Shown here one piece after another: positions 1 to 6,991 of a stretch of DNA of 12,752 nt; the stretch's first letter is position 1, and every line of letters starts with the position of its first letter. Source of the stretch: Candidatus Segatella caccae (GTDB lineage Bacteria; Bacteroidota; Bacteroidia; Bacteroidales; Bacteroidaceae). A model generated the notes under the pieces. The model was given only the letters and a program-made list of their open reading frames with translations, did not search any database and was not told the origin of the DNA. The stretch covers positions 1 to 12,752 of the forward strand of contig USOQ01000070.1 of the NCBI GenBank assembly GCA_900556395.1, in the 5' to 3' direction. Position numbers and translations under genes: made by a program.

Positions 1-2
1 AG

Positions 3-176
3 CGTGAGCGTCGTCCACGTCCTGAGCGTGGTGAGCGTCGCGGTCGTCGTGATGACCGTCATGAGGGTCGTGGTGAGCGTCCTGCTCGTCAGCCACGTCG
101 TTACGAGCATCGTGATGAGGAGCAGGCTCCAAGAGACTTCAATGATTCTCTCGATCACAACAATGATGTAGAATAA
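3..176 (+). CDS. C-terminal tail of an arginine-rich, probably RNA-binding protein (5' partial)
   Basis: An open frame enters from the left edge and ends at a TAA at 174-176, giving 57 codons. The first 44 residues are extremely basic, with 17 Arg mixed with Glu, Gly, Pro and Asp (for example RERRPRPERGERRGRR), and the last 13 are acidic and Asn-rich (ending DHNNDVE). Low-complexity Arg/Gly/Glu tails of this kind are common at the C-termini of Bacteroidota RNA-associated proteins such as DEAD-box helicases or polynucleotide phosphorylase. The catalytic part lies outside the window, so I do not choose between these. A good terminator follows 25 nt after the stop, which supports this being the true 3' end of a gene. 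The frame is well supported; the product name is not. Confidence 0.7.
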   Translation, partial: RERRPRPERGERRGRRDDRHEGRGERPARQPRRYEHRDEEQAPRDFNDSLDHNNDVE

Positions 177-200
177 TCTGTATTATACATTATTATATAT

Positions 201-235
201 AAGGGTACGTTTCCAAAAGAAACGTGCCCTTTTTC
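201..235 (+). terminator. Intrinsic terminator after the arginine-rich gene
   Basis: The arms 201-213 (aagggtacgtttc) and 219-231 (gaaacgtgccctt) pair over 13 bp with one G-U, around a 5-nt caaaa loop. A T-run (230-234) overlaps the end of the stem. It lies 25 nt past the stop at 176 and ahead of the susC promoter, so it separates the two units. Confidence 0.88.
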
Positions 236-444
236 TGTCTATTGTGTAAACTGTGCTCTGATAGAAGATAGTATAGTATTGCAAGTGTGGCTTTTTGTCA
301 TGTTATTGGCGTTTTTGCTTATAAAATGAAAGGCTTTTGCTGTTGTTTTTAAAAATAGTTCAATAAATATTGTTATATTTATAACATTTTTTGTACTTTT
401 GCACTTGATAAAGCGTATTAGAGTTTAATTTTTATTAGTATTTT
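236..444 (+). other. Intergenic region and leader upstream of susC
   Basis: This is about 210 bases of AT-rich sequence between the terminator and the susC start. I see no credible ORF, RNA gene or riboswitch fold. The only structure I can support is the promoter near 370-401 with its internal dyad. The predicted leader is short, about 35-40 nt from the expected start site near 408 to the ATG at 445, and has no clear Shine-Dalgarno sequence, as is usual in Bacteroidota. Confidence 0.6.
370..401 (+). promoter_or_regulatory. Bacteroidota-type promoter for the susC-susD-phosphatase unit
   Basis: A -7 element TACTTTTG (394-401) fits TAnnTTTG. A -33 TTG (370-372) lies 21 nt upstream, within the 19-21 nt spacing known for the Bacteroidota primary sigma factor. 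Transcription should start near 408. Within the spacer is a 6-bp inverted repeat, TGTTAT (371-376) and ATAACA (381-386), separated by 4 nt. It could bind a regulator, but the region is AT-rich, so chance is possible. Confidence 0.72.
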
Positions 445-3400
445 ATGAAGAAGCAGTATCTACATTCTGCTGGAAGCATCAGGTTTAGTGCTTCCTTCAT
501 TAACAGAATGCTGTTGCTTTGTTTGTTGGGCATTGTAATGCCCCAGGCTATTTATTCAGCAACAAGCTATTCAGTTCAACAGAGAGAGACAGTTAGTGGA
601 GTAATTATCGATGCAAACACACAGGAAACGATTGTTGGTGCAAGCGTTATGTTAAAAGGTAGTTCTCAAGGTACAGTAACAGACATCGACGGTAAGTTCT
701 CGCTGTCGGTAAGCAAACTTCCTGTAACATTGGTGGTTTCATATGTGGGTTATCAGAAGAAGGAAGTAAAGGTTTCCTCTCTGGATGGTGCCCTTACCAT
801 CAGTCTTACTGAAGACACTCAGATGATGGATGAAGTGATTGTCACAGGTTATGGTACATTTAAGAAATCAGCTTATGCCGGTTCTGCAGCCAATGTGAAG
901 GCCGACAAGATAGCCGATGTTCCTTCGGTATCTTTCCAGGATATGCTCCAGGGTAATGCCACTGGTGTGCAGTTTACATCTACTTCTGGTCAGCCTGGTG
1001 CCTCTTCGAGTATCAACATTCGAGGTATGGGCTCTATCAATGCCGCCAACACACCGCTTTATGTAATTGATGGTGTGCCCATGATTAGTGGCAATATCAG
1101 TTCGTTAGATTCTGATTCAGGTCTCGACATTATGTCGACTATCAATACCAATGATATTCAGAGTATTACTGTCATCAAAGATGCTGCAGCTGCATCACTT
1201 TATGGTTCGCGTGCAGCCAATGGTGTCATCATTATAACTACCAAGCAGGGACAGCAGGGCAAACCAAAGATTTCTCTGCAGGCAGACTGGGGATTCTCTG
1301 ACTTTGCTATGGAGTATCGTCCCGTCATGAGTGGTCAGCAGCGACGCGACTATATCTACAATGGTCTCTATGCAGGCGCGCTTCGTGATGGTGAGAGTGA
1401 AGAGGATGCCAAGGCCTATGCCGACGAGAACATCGATACTTATGCACCCGTGCCATGGTGTGGATTTGTAGATTGGGACGATGTGCTTTTCAAGAAAGGA
1501 AGCCATCAGCAGTATGAGGCATCGCTGTCGGGCGGAACGGATAAGTTTAAATATTATTCTTCTTTGAGTTATCTCAAGCAGGAGGGTATCACACAACGTT
1601 CCGGTCTGGAGCGTCTTTCTGGTAGATTGAATGTCGACTACAAGGCCACCAATAAGTTGACTCTTGGTGCTAACATCCTCTTCTCAAGTGTCAACCAGGA
1701 CGTTTATAGCGAGGGATTCACCTATACATCTCCTTTCTATTCTTCGAGAAGTGCAGTGACTCCATCTGATCCTGTATATAACGAGGATGGCACATGGAAT
1801 CGTGAACTGATTCGCATCGGTGACCGTAACCCGGCACTTGCCAACGAATATGATTCTCAGCGTGAGTATGTCACCCGTACTTTCAATACCATTTATGGTC
1901 AGTATGAGTTTATCAAGGACTTGAAGTTCAAGACCACCTTCAGTTATGATTATATCACGACAAAGGGAAAAGATTGGGCAGACCCACGTACCTCTAATGG
2001 TGATGATATCAACGGTGGTATGTCAAAGAAGTTCTATGAGCGTCGCAAAATGATGTGGGGCAACCAGCTTACCTATAAGCAGACTTTTGCAAACGTACAT
2101 CATCTCGATGAGCTTTTAGGTTATGAGATTGACGATCAGTATCGTGACTATTTGTCAGGATATGCTACCAACTTCGCCACTCCCGATAAGAACGACATCT
2201 CTAATGGTAAGAAGACGGAGTCGGTAGGCGGTTCTGATAGTCGCACACGTATGGTTTCTTATATCGGACGTGTAAACTATGATTATGACAACAAGTATTT
2301 TCTTGGACTCAGCTATCGTGTAGACGGAAGTTCTCGTTTGCAGCGTTCTCATCGTTGGGGTAACTTCTGGTCGGTATCTGGTGCATGGCGTATCATCGAC
2401 GAGGACTTCATGAAACCAGTATCAGACTGGCTTACCGATTTGAAGCTTCGTGCATCTTATGGTGTAAATGGTACTTTGCCTTCCGACTATTATGGTTATA
2501 TGGCATTGAGCAGCTTGAGCAACGGCTACAATGAGCAGCCTGCCATCATTATCTCGCAACTTGCCAACGATAATTTGAAGTGGGAAACCAACTATAACCT
2601 GAATTTAGGTCTCGACTTCTCGCTCTTCAATCGTGTGAACGTTACCTTAGAGTATTATCTGCGTAACACCAAGAACCTTCTTATGGATAGTCCGGTGTCT
2701 ATGACCACAGGTTTCAGCTCTTACTTGATGAACGTGGGACAATTGAGAAACCAAGGTGTGGAACTGGAAATCAACTCAACCAATTTCAAGACCAAGGACT
2801 TTGAGTGGAAGACCACATTCAATCTTTCACATAACACCAATAAGGTTGTCAACCTCGATGGCGATCAGACAGAGATAGTAAGCGGTACTCAGATTCACAA
2901 GATAGGTCATTCTTATCGTACATTCTATATGATAGAGTTTGCAGGCATCAACCCCGAGAATGGTAATCCACAGTTCTATAAGAACGACCTGCTGGAGGAT
3001 GGATCCTATAACAAGGAAATCACCGAGAATGCAAGCGAGGCAAAGTCGATTATGCTCGACAAGCATGCAGAGCCTAATGTCACTGGTGGTCTCTATAATA
3101 GCTTCCGCTACAAGTGGTTCGACTTGAGCTTCCTCTTCAACTATCAGTTTGGTGGTTGGTCGTACGACACCTGGGCGCAGAAGACCGAGCATGGTGGCTA
3201 TGATATGGAGGCCAACATCCCAACATATTATGCTGACAGTTGGAAGAAGCCAGGCGATGTCACCAAGTATGAGCAGTTCTATGAGAAGAGTTCCAGTGTG
3301 GCAATGCACAAGATCACCAACAGCCGTCGTCTGCACAGCACCGACTTCCTACGTCTGAAAACCTTCACCCTTGGCTTCACCTTGCCAAAGCAATGGCTTT

Positions 3401-3564
3401 CTTCTGTAGGCTTGAGCAATGCTCGTATTTATATGTCAGCTAATAACCTGTGGACATGGGCAGCCTGGGATTATTATGATCCGGAGTCTGTGGTTAACGG
3501 CAGTGCCACACAGGCCACCCCACCACTCAAGACAGTTACTTTCGGTTTGAATGTTAATTTCTAA
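445..3564 (+). CDS. SusC/RagA-family TonB-dependent outer-membrane transporter
   Basis: The 1039-residue protein has the usual SusC length. Residues 1-38 are a signal peptide with a hydrophobic core (MLLLCLLGIVM) and a likely cut after IYSA. Residues about 48-123 form a carboxypeptidase-regulatory-like beta-sandwich, beginning VSGVIIDANT and including GTVTDIDGKFSLSV. The conserved MDEVIVTGYG segment is at 128-137. A plug domain follows to about residue 270 (NIRGMGSINAANTPLYVIDG at 191-210), then a beta barrel ending in the terminal strand TVTFGLNVNF. There is no N-terminal STN domain, so direct signalling to a FecR-type anti-sigma factor is unlikely. By family knowledge, SusC imports a ligand presented by SusD using TonB energy; the ligand cannot be read from sequence. 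susD starts 6 nt after the stop, so the two are cotranscribed. Confidence 0.96.
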   Translation: MKKQYLHSAGSIRFSASFINRMLLLCLLGIVMPQAIYSATSYSVQQRETVSGVIIDANTQETIVGASVMLKGSSQGTVTDIDGKFSLSVSKLPVTLVVSYVGYQKKEVKVSSLDGALTISLTEDTQMMDEVIVTGYGTFKKSAYAGSAANVKADKIADVPSVSFQDMLQGNATGVQFTSTSGQPGASSSINIRGMGSINAANTPLYVIDGVPMISGNISSLDSDSGLDIMSTINTNDIQSITVIKDAAAASLYGSRAANGVIIITTKQGQQGKPKISLQADWGFSDFAMEYRPVMSGQQRRDYIYNGLYAGALRDGESEEDAKAYADENIDTYAPVPWCGFVDWDDVLFKKGSHQQYEASLSGGTDKFKYYSSLSYLKQEGITQRSGLERLSGRLNVDYKATNKLTLGANILFSSVNQDVYSEGFTYTSPFYSSRSAVTPSDPVYNEDGTWNRELIRIGDRNPALANEYDSQREYVTRTFNTIYGQYEFIKDLKFKTTFSYDYITTKGKDWADPRTSNGDDINGGMSKKFYERRKMMWGNQLTYKQTFANVHHLDELLGYEIDDQYRDYLSGYATNFATPDKNDISNGKKTESVGGSDSRTRMVSYIGRVNYDYDNKYFLGLSYRVDGSSRLQRSHRWGNFWSVSGAWRIIDEDFMKPVSDWLTDLKLRASYGVNGTLPSDYYGYMALSSLSNGYNEQPAIIISQLANDNLKWETNYNLNLGLDFSLFNRVNVTLEYYLRNTKNLLMDSPVSMTTGFSSYLMNVGQLRNQGVELEINSTNFKTKDFEWKTTFNLSHNTNKVVNLDGDQTEIVSGTQIHKIGHSYRTFYMIEFAGINPENGNPQFYKNDLLEDGSYNKEITENASEAKSIMLDKHAEPNVTGGLYNSFRYKWFDLSFLFNYQFGGWSYDTWAQKTEHGGYDMEANIPTYYADSWKKPGDVTKYEQFYEKSSSVAMHKITNSRRLHSTDFLRLKTFTLGFTLPKQWLSSVGLSNARIYMSANNLWTWAAWDYYDPESVVNGSATQATPPLKTVTFGLNVNF

Positions 3565-3570
3565 AAATGA

Positions 3571-5085
3571 ATGATTATGAACAAGATATATAAATATGTA
3601 ATGATGGGAATCGTTGCTATAAGCATGTCTTCGTGTGGCAATGACTGGCTCGATCTTGATCCATCAACATCTGTGCCTACCAAGGTTACCTCAAAGTCTG
3701 AGGTTGACGCCACTCTGAACGGTATATATAGTACCATGCAGTCTCCTTACGCCTATTCTGGTCGATTGGTGTATTATGGCGATATGACTGGCGACGACAT
3801 GCAGGCAGTCAGCTCTACCAAGCGTACAGCATCGGCTTATCTTTATGGCTTTACCAAGAGTAATGTGCCTTCTTCTTATTGGGCTTATCCATATAGTATT
3901 ATTCAGAACTGCAATGTGATATTGACCAATATCGACAATATAGTGGTTTCTGATGCAGACAAGCAGACCATGAACGACTATAAGGGTCAGGCTCTTGCCC
4001 TCCGTGGTATGTCGCTTTTCGATTTGACCAAGCTCTATGGTTATCCCTATACCTATGACAATGGTGCCTCTCTGGGTGCCAGCATCGTAACTGATGTGGT
4101 GGATAAGGACTATATGCCTCAGCGCAGTACGGTGGCTCAATGCTACGAACAGATTATTAATGACTTGGAGGCAAGTATCAATTTGCTTGGCGAGAAGTTC
4201 AATAAGGGCAAGATCAATAAGTGGGCAGCCCTGACTCTCTTGAGTCGTGTGTATCTCTATCATGGTGACAACGAGAAGGCTCTTAATGCAGCCAAAGCTG
4301 CCATAGAGGGCGCTGAAAGTCATCAATATCAGCTGTGGACCAACGAGGAGTATCCTACAGCATGGTCGAACGATGTGAGTGAAGCTTCTACCAATAAGGG
4401 CGAGGTACTCTTTGAGATAGTCAACCTTACAACCGATTCTCCAGGAAAGGAAAGTTTAGGTTATCTCTATTCTCCCAATGGATATTATGACGGTTGTGTC
4501 ACAAAATCGTTCTACAATTTCCTCAAGAAAGACAACGATGATGTTCGTCTGAAGATTATCAATGTGGCTACCAAGGCTCAAGGTTATTCTTCATCTGTTT
4601 ATGGACGTGGATATGTCAACAAGTATCAGCCACAGCAAGGTGAGGGTGTTGAGGATGCTAATATTCCTTTGATTCGTCTCTCTGAAGCCTATCTCAATGC
4701 TGCTGAGGCTGCAGCCAAGTTGACAGCAGCAGGTAGCGACCATAATGCTGAAGCTGTGAAATATCTCGGTGCTATCGTCAGTAGAGCCAATCCTGCTAAA
4801 TCGGTTGATGCATCTTCTACGGTTACAGTAGACCAGGTGCTTGATGAGCGTCGCAAGGAATTGGTGGGTGAAGGACAACGTATGTTCGACTTGCTAAGAA
4901 ATGGCAAGAAGGTGGTGCGTGTAGAAGAGAGCAACAGCACTTTGAGCAAGACCAAGCATACTTGTGGTAAGGACTTTATGACAATAGGCGAAGGCGAAGA
5001 CAACTTCTATAAGGTTGTGCTTCCTCTTCCATTGGCAGAGCGCAATGTAAGTCATTTGCAAAATAATCCTGGTTACGGAGAATAA
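3571..5085 (+). CDS. SusD/RagB-family surface nutrient-binding lipoprotein
   Basis: The frame encodes 504 residues from the first ATG (3571). A second ATG two codons later (3577, MNKIYKYVMMG) is equally plausible. The N-terminus is a lipoprotein signal with lipobox SMSSC, Cys at residue 22, followed by GNDWLDLDP, the acidic post-Cys stretch typical of SusD proteins. Family hallmarks include the helical motif ALALRGMSLFDLTKLYGYPY (141-160), RLSEAYLNAAEAA in the C-terminal half, the LDERRKELVGEGQRMFDL signature (from 424) and a closing HLQNNPGYGE. By family knowledge the protein caps the SusC barrel and binds its ligand at the cell surface. The SusC partner is directly upstream and an exported phosphatase starts 27 nt downstream. 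No carbohydrate-active enzyme is present in the window, so a glycan ligand should not be assumed. Confidence 0.95.
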   Translation: MIMNKIYKYVMMGIVAISMSSCGNDWLDLDPSTSVPTKVTSKSEVDATLNGIYSTMQSPYAYSGRLVYYGDMTGDDMQAVSSTKRTASAYLYGFTKSNVPSSYWAYPYSIIQNCNVILTNIDNIVVSDADKQTMNDYKGQALALRGMSLFDLTKLYGYPYTYDNGASLGASIVTDVVDKDYMPQRSTVAQCYEQIINDLEASINLLGEKFNKGKINKWAALTLLSRVYLYHGDNEKALNAAKAAIEGAESHQYQLWTNEEYPTAWSNDVSEASTNKGEVLFEIVNLTTDSPGKESLGYLYSPNGYYDGCVTKSFYNFLKKDNDDVRLKIINVATKAQGYSSSVYGRGYVNKYQPQQGEGVEDANIPLIRLSEAYLNAAEAAAKLTAAGSDHNAEAVKYLGAIVSRANPAKSVDASSTVTVDQVLDERRKELVGEGQRMFDLLRNGKKVVRVEESNSTLSKTKHTCGKDFMTIGEGEDNFYKVVLPLPLAERNVSHLQNNPGYGE

Positions 5086-5112
5086 TCCGTGAAGGGGTAA
5101 AAAAAACATGAA

Positions 5113-6243
5113 ATGAAGAAAAACAATAAGTTTTTATTGGTAATGATGATGGTGATGCTGACGATGTTCAGCATCACCATTTCGGCTAAGGAGCATGCCG
5201 ACGACAAGAAATTGTCGTGCGACGGTCCCTATGTGGTTTATCAGGCAGACGGTAGTGTGAGAGTTATCTCGGTGACTTTGAATGGCGAGGTGAAAGATAC
5301 TGTCTATGCCGTTTTGCCAAAAGATTTTACCCTACATGTGGCAGACCATGAGGGCAACTATCCTTTCTCCGTGCGTCTACATTCTATAGCTCGTCAGCCA
5401 TGGAAGCAGAGCCAAGCTAAGAAAACCTTCGTGATGTCCGATCCTCATGGTAGGCTCAACTTGGTTGTCAATCTGTTGAAGGCCAATGGTGTTATTGACA
5501 GCAAGCTTCGCTGGGCTTATGATGACAATCAGTTGGTGGTTATTGGCGATATCTTCGATAGAGGTTATGACGTACCTCAGATTTTTTGGCTCTTCTATAA
5601 ACTTGAGGCTGAGGCAGCCGAGTGTGGCGGGCGTGTTTCTGTATTATTGGGCAATCACGAGCCTATGGAGTTAGCTGGCGATATGCGTTATGCCAAACCT
5701 AAATACAAGATGCTTGCAGACACCTTAGGGTTCTCTTATCGCCATCTCTTCGGTTCGAATACCGAGCTGGGCAGATGGCTTGCCACACGTAATGCGATAC
5801 AGGTCATTGGCCGCAACCTGTTTGTCCATGCAGGAATCAGTAAAGAGTTCTATGATCGTAACTTGAGTATCCCCGTGGTCAACGACACTATCAGCAGTGT
5901 GCTTTTTATGAAGAGCAAGCAGCGCAAGGCTCATTCTGAGTTCTGTAAGTTTCTTTATGGCAACCGTGGTCCCATTTGGTATCGTGGCTTGGTGCTGAAG
6001 ACCAAGAAATGGTCGCCTTTGTCAAGCGATTCTCTCGATATGGTGCTTCAGCGATACAATGTGGACAGAATCTATGTAGGTCATACGATATTCAAGGACA
6101 TCAAGCGTTTCTATAAGGGAAAAGTCATCGCAGTGAATGTTGACAACCTAAAAAACTATCTTCACCATCGCGGTAGGGCAGTCCTGATAGATGAGGATAA
6201 GCTCTATGTCGTTGGCGACAAGGGCATTAAGCGTAAGTTGTAG
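5113..6243 (+). CDS. Exported PPP-family (Shewanella-like) metallophosphatase
   Basis: The 376-residue protein starts with a Sec signal peptide (hydrophobic core LLVMMMVMLTMF, likely cut after A25), so it should act in the periplasm. After a beta-rich stretch (about 35-100) it carries the full PPP-type metal-site set: SDPHG (109-113), GDIFDRG (145-151), GNHE (180-183), VHAGIS with H239, and GHTIF with H324. GPIWYRG (286-292) resembles the conserved segment of bacterial Shewanella-like phosphatases. These residues normally hold two metal ions and hydrolyse phosphomonoesters, including phosphoproteins. The substrate here is unknown. It lies 27 nt after susD with no terminator between them and is followed by one, so it is probably the last gene of the SusC/SusD unit. 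An ATG at 5108 reaches a stop after one codon, so 5113 is the start. Confidence 0.88.
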   Translation: MKKNNKFLLVMMMVMLTMFSITISAKEHADDKKLSCDGPYVVYQADGSVRVISVTLNGEVKDTVYAVLPKDFTLHVADHEGNYPFSVRLHSIARQPWKQSQAKKTFVMSDPHGRLNLVVNLLKANGVIDSKLRWAYDDNQLVVIGDIFDRGYDVPQIFWLFYKLEAEAAECGGRVSVLLGNHEPMELAGDMRYAKPKYKMLADTLGFSYRHLFGSNTELGRWLATRNAIQVIGRNLFVHAGISKEFYDRNLSIPVVNDTISSVLFMKSKQRKAHSEFCKFLYGNRGPIWYRGLVLKTKKWSPLSSDSLDMVLQRYNVDRIYVGHTIFKDIKRFYKGKVIAVNVDNLKNYLHHRGRAVLIDEDKLYVVGDKGIKRKL

Positions 6244-6281
6244 ATAGTGTTTAGTATAGACTATCGTTATTGTATTAGCAT

Positions 6282-6340
6282 ACTTTCGTTTGTGAGAGAT
6301 TGGGATGTAAACTCCTGTTTCCACAAACGAAAGTTTTTTC
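6282..6340 (+). terminator. Intrinsic terminator after the SusCD-phosphatase unit
   Basis: The arms 6282-6294 (actttcgtttgtg) and 6322-6334 (cacaaacgaaagt) are a perfect 13-bp inverted repeat. The 27-nt loop can form a small inner helix (ggga with tcct). A long T-rich run follows (6334-6345). It lies 39 nt after the phosphatase stop. The loop is larger than usual, but stem and T-run are convincing. The arm shares the 10-mer tactttcgtt with the tandem repeats further right. Confidence 0.8.
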
Positions 6341-6488
6341 TTTTTAGGGTGAGTCGATTTTTATTTCCTTGTTTTCTTCTTTAGTTTGTCAGCCTTTTGT
6401 CTTTTATGCAAGATGTATATCAATGTATATGTGTACACTATAAACCACACAGTTTTTTTTGTCAAAAAACAGCCTCAAAAAATGAACA

Positions 6489-6512
6489 TACTTGCGATGG
6501 CCATCGCAAGTA
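6489..6512. repeat. 24-bp perfect palindrome
   Basis: The half tacttgcgatgg (6489-6500) is followed immediately by its exact reverse complement (6501-6512), with no spacer. As DNA this is a symmetrical site that a dimeric protein could bind, or a cruciform. As RNA it cannot close without losing a few central pairs. Its right half is the start of the first unit of the tandem repeat that follows. Confidence 0.95.
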
Positions 6513-6566
6513 CTTTCGTTGCCCATCGCAAGTACTTTCATCGCCCATCGCAAGTACTTTCGTTTT
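6501..6566. repeat. Three tandem 22-bp repeats
   Basis: Units at 6501-6522, 6523-6544 and 6545-6566 all begin with the same 17 bases, ccatcgcaagtactttc. The last five bases differ: gttgc, atcgc and gtttt. The core contains the small palindrome aagtactt. The units abut without unique spacers, so this is a tandem repeat rather than a CRISPR array. The 10-mer tactttcgtt inside units 1 and 3 also occurs in the terminator arm at 6281-6290, and tcgcaagt recurs in the tRNA terminator at 6676-6683. The function is unknown. Confidence 0.95.
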
Positions 6567-6660
6567 TGGCGGGTATTTCTGTTAAAAAATCAAGGAAATG
6601 GAGAGCTGTGTATTTTTTGATAAGGCTTCAAGTCAAAGTGGGTGGAACTTAGAAATGTAT

Positions 6661-6700
6661 AAAAACAAAAAAGCCTCGCAAGTTGTAACTTGCAAGGCTT
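6661..6700 (-). terminator. Intrinsic terminator of the tRNA-Asn gene
   Basis: Bases 6671-6684 and 6687-6700 form an inverted repeat with one G-U pair on the transcribed strand. In practice this is a 12-bp stem with a 6-nt loop. On the minus strand the stem runs into a T-rich tract (the A-rich plus-strand bases 6661-6672). It starts 7 nt past the tRNA 3' end. Confidence 0.85.
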
Positions 6701-6707
6701 TGATTTG

Positions 6708-6781
6708 CGCTTCAAGATGGGCTTGAACCAACGACCCCCTGATTAACAGTCAGGTGCTCTAACCAACTGAGCTATTGAAGC
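6708..6781 (-). tRNA. tRNA-Asn (anticodon GTT)
   Basis: Read on the minus strand, the 74 nt fold as a complete cloverleaf. The acceptor stem is GCTTCAA with TTGAAGC (7 perfect pairs), the D stem is GCTC/GAGC with loop AGTTGGTTA, and the anticodon stem is CCTGA/TCAGG with loop CTGTTAA, giving anticodon GTT for asparagine. The variable loop has 5 nt, the T loop is TTCAAGC and the discriminator base is G. No CCA is encoded (the bases after G are CAA), so CCA must be added enzymatically. The T stem GTTGG/CCATC contains one T-T mismatch (positions 50 and 64). It has its own promoter and terminator and no tRNA neighbours in the window. Confidence 0.96.
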
Positions 6782-6813
6782 ATTAGAGGTAAATGATTTC
6801 TCATTTGCGGTTG

Positions 6814-6845
6814 CAAAGGTAGTGACTTTTTTTTATTCCACCAAA
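6814..6845 (-). promoter_or_regulatory. Promoter of tRNA-Asn
   Basis: On the minus strand a -7 element TACCTTTG (plus-strand 6814-6821) has a TTTG -33 element (plus-strand 6842-6845) exactly 20 nt upstream. Both match the Bacteroidota consensus. The expected start near 6807 leaves a leader of about 25 nt before the mature tRNA 5' end at 6781. Confidence 0.85.
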
Positions 6846-6898
6846 TTTTTTTGAGAAAAAAATGTATTTTGAGCTAAAAAACTTCATTTTTTTAGGTT

Positions 6899-6934
6899 TT
6901 TGGCCTCTTTTTAGGATATAAATGAGTATTTTTG
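6899..6934 (+). promoter_or_regulatory. Possible promoter of the S41 protease gene
   Basis: TATTTTTG at 6927-6934 fits the -7 consensus TAnnTTTG and lies 57 nt before the start codon. The nearest TTTG (6899-6902) is 24 nt upstream, longer than the usual 19-21, so the -33 half is weak. The tract is T-rich and a chance match is possible. Confidence 0.4.
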
Positions 6935-6991
6935 TAGGCGAAAGGCGTGTACGAACACTCCATGTAGAACTAAGAAATATTTTTAAGTAAA

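Larger units (their letters stand above)
6341..6659. other. Gene-free convergent intergenic region with repeats
   Basis: This stretch lies between the phosphatase terminator and the tRNA-Asn terminator, so transcription converges on it. Open frames of 60-90 codons cross it, but they pass through the tandem repeat, give compositions unlike real proteins and have no promoter, so I do not call a gene. The only ordered structure is the palindrome and 22-bp tandem repeats at 6489-6566. Nearby T- and A-runs (around 6451-6469) form only a weak 7-bp hairpin. Confidence 0.6.

Noticed and set aside
236..444. Riboswitch or small RNA upstream of susC
   Set aside because: I could find no extended conserved-looking fold. 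The predicted leader after the promoter is only about 37 nt, too short for a known riboswitch class.
2827..3336. Minus-strand open frame of 169 codons opposite susC
   Set aside because: It lies within the well-supported SusC barrel and has no family features of its own.
6451..6469. Hairpin from the T-run and A-run near 6451-6469
   Set aside because: It gives only about seven weak pairs in homopolymeric sequence, without a GC-rich stem, so it is not a credible terminator.
6501..6566. Possible CRISPR array
   Set aside because: The three 22-bp units abut directly with no unique spacers, and no cas-like gene is nearby.
6386..6652. Small plus-strand open frame of 88 codons in the intergenic region
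   Set aside because: It is read through the tandem repeat, with the repeated DNA falling in different frames. It has no promoter and no family resemblance, and an overlapping frame (6397-6585) is equally open.
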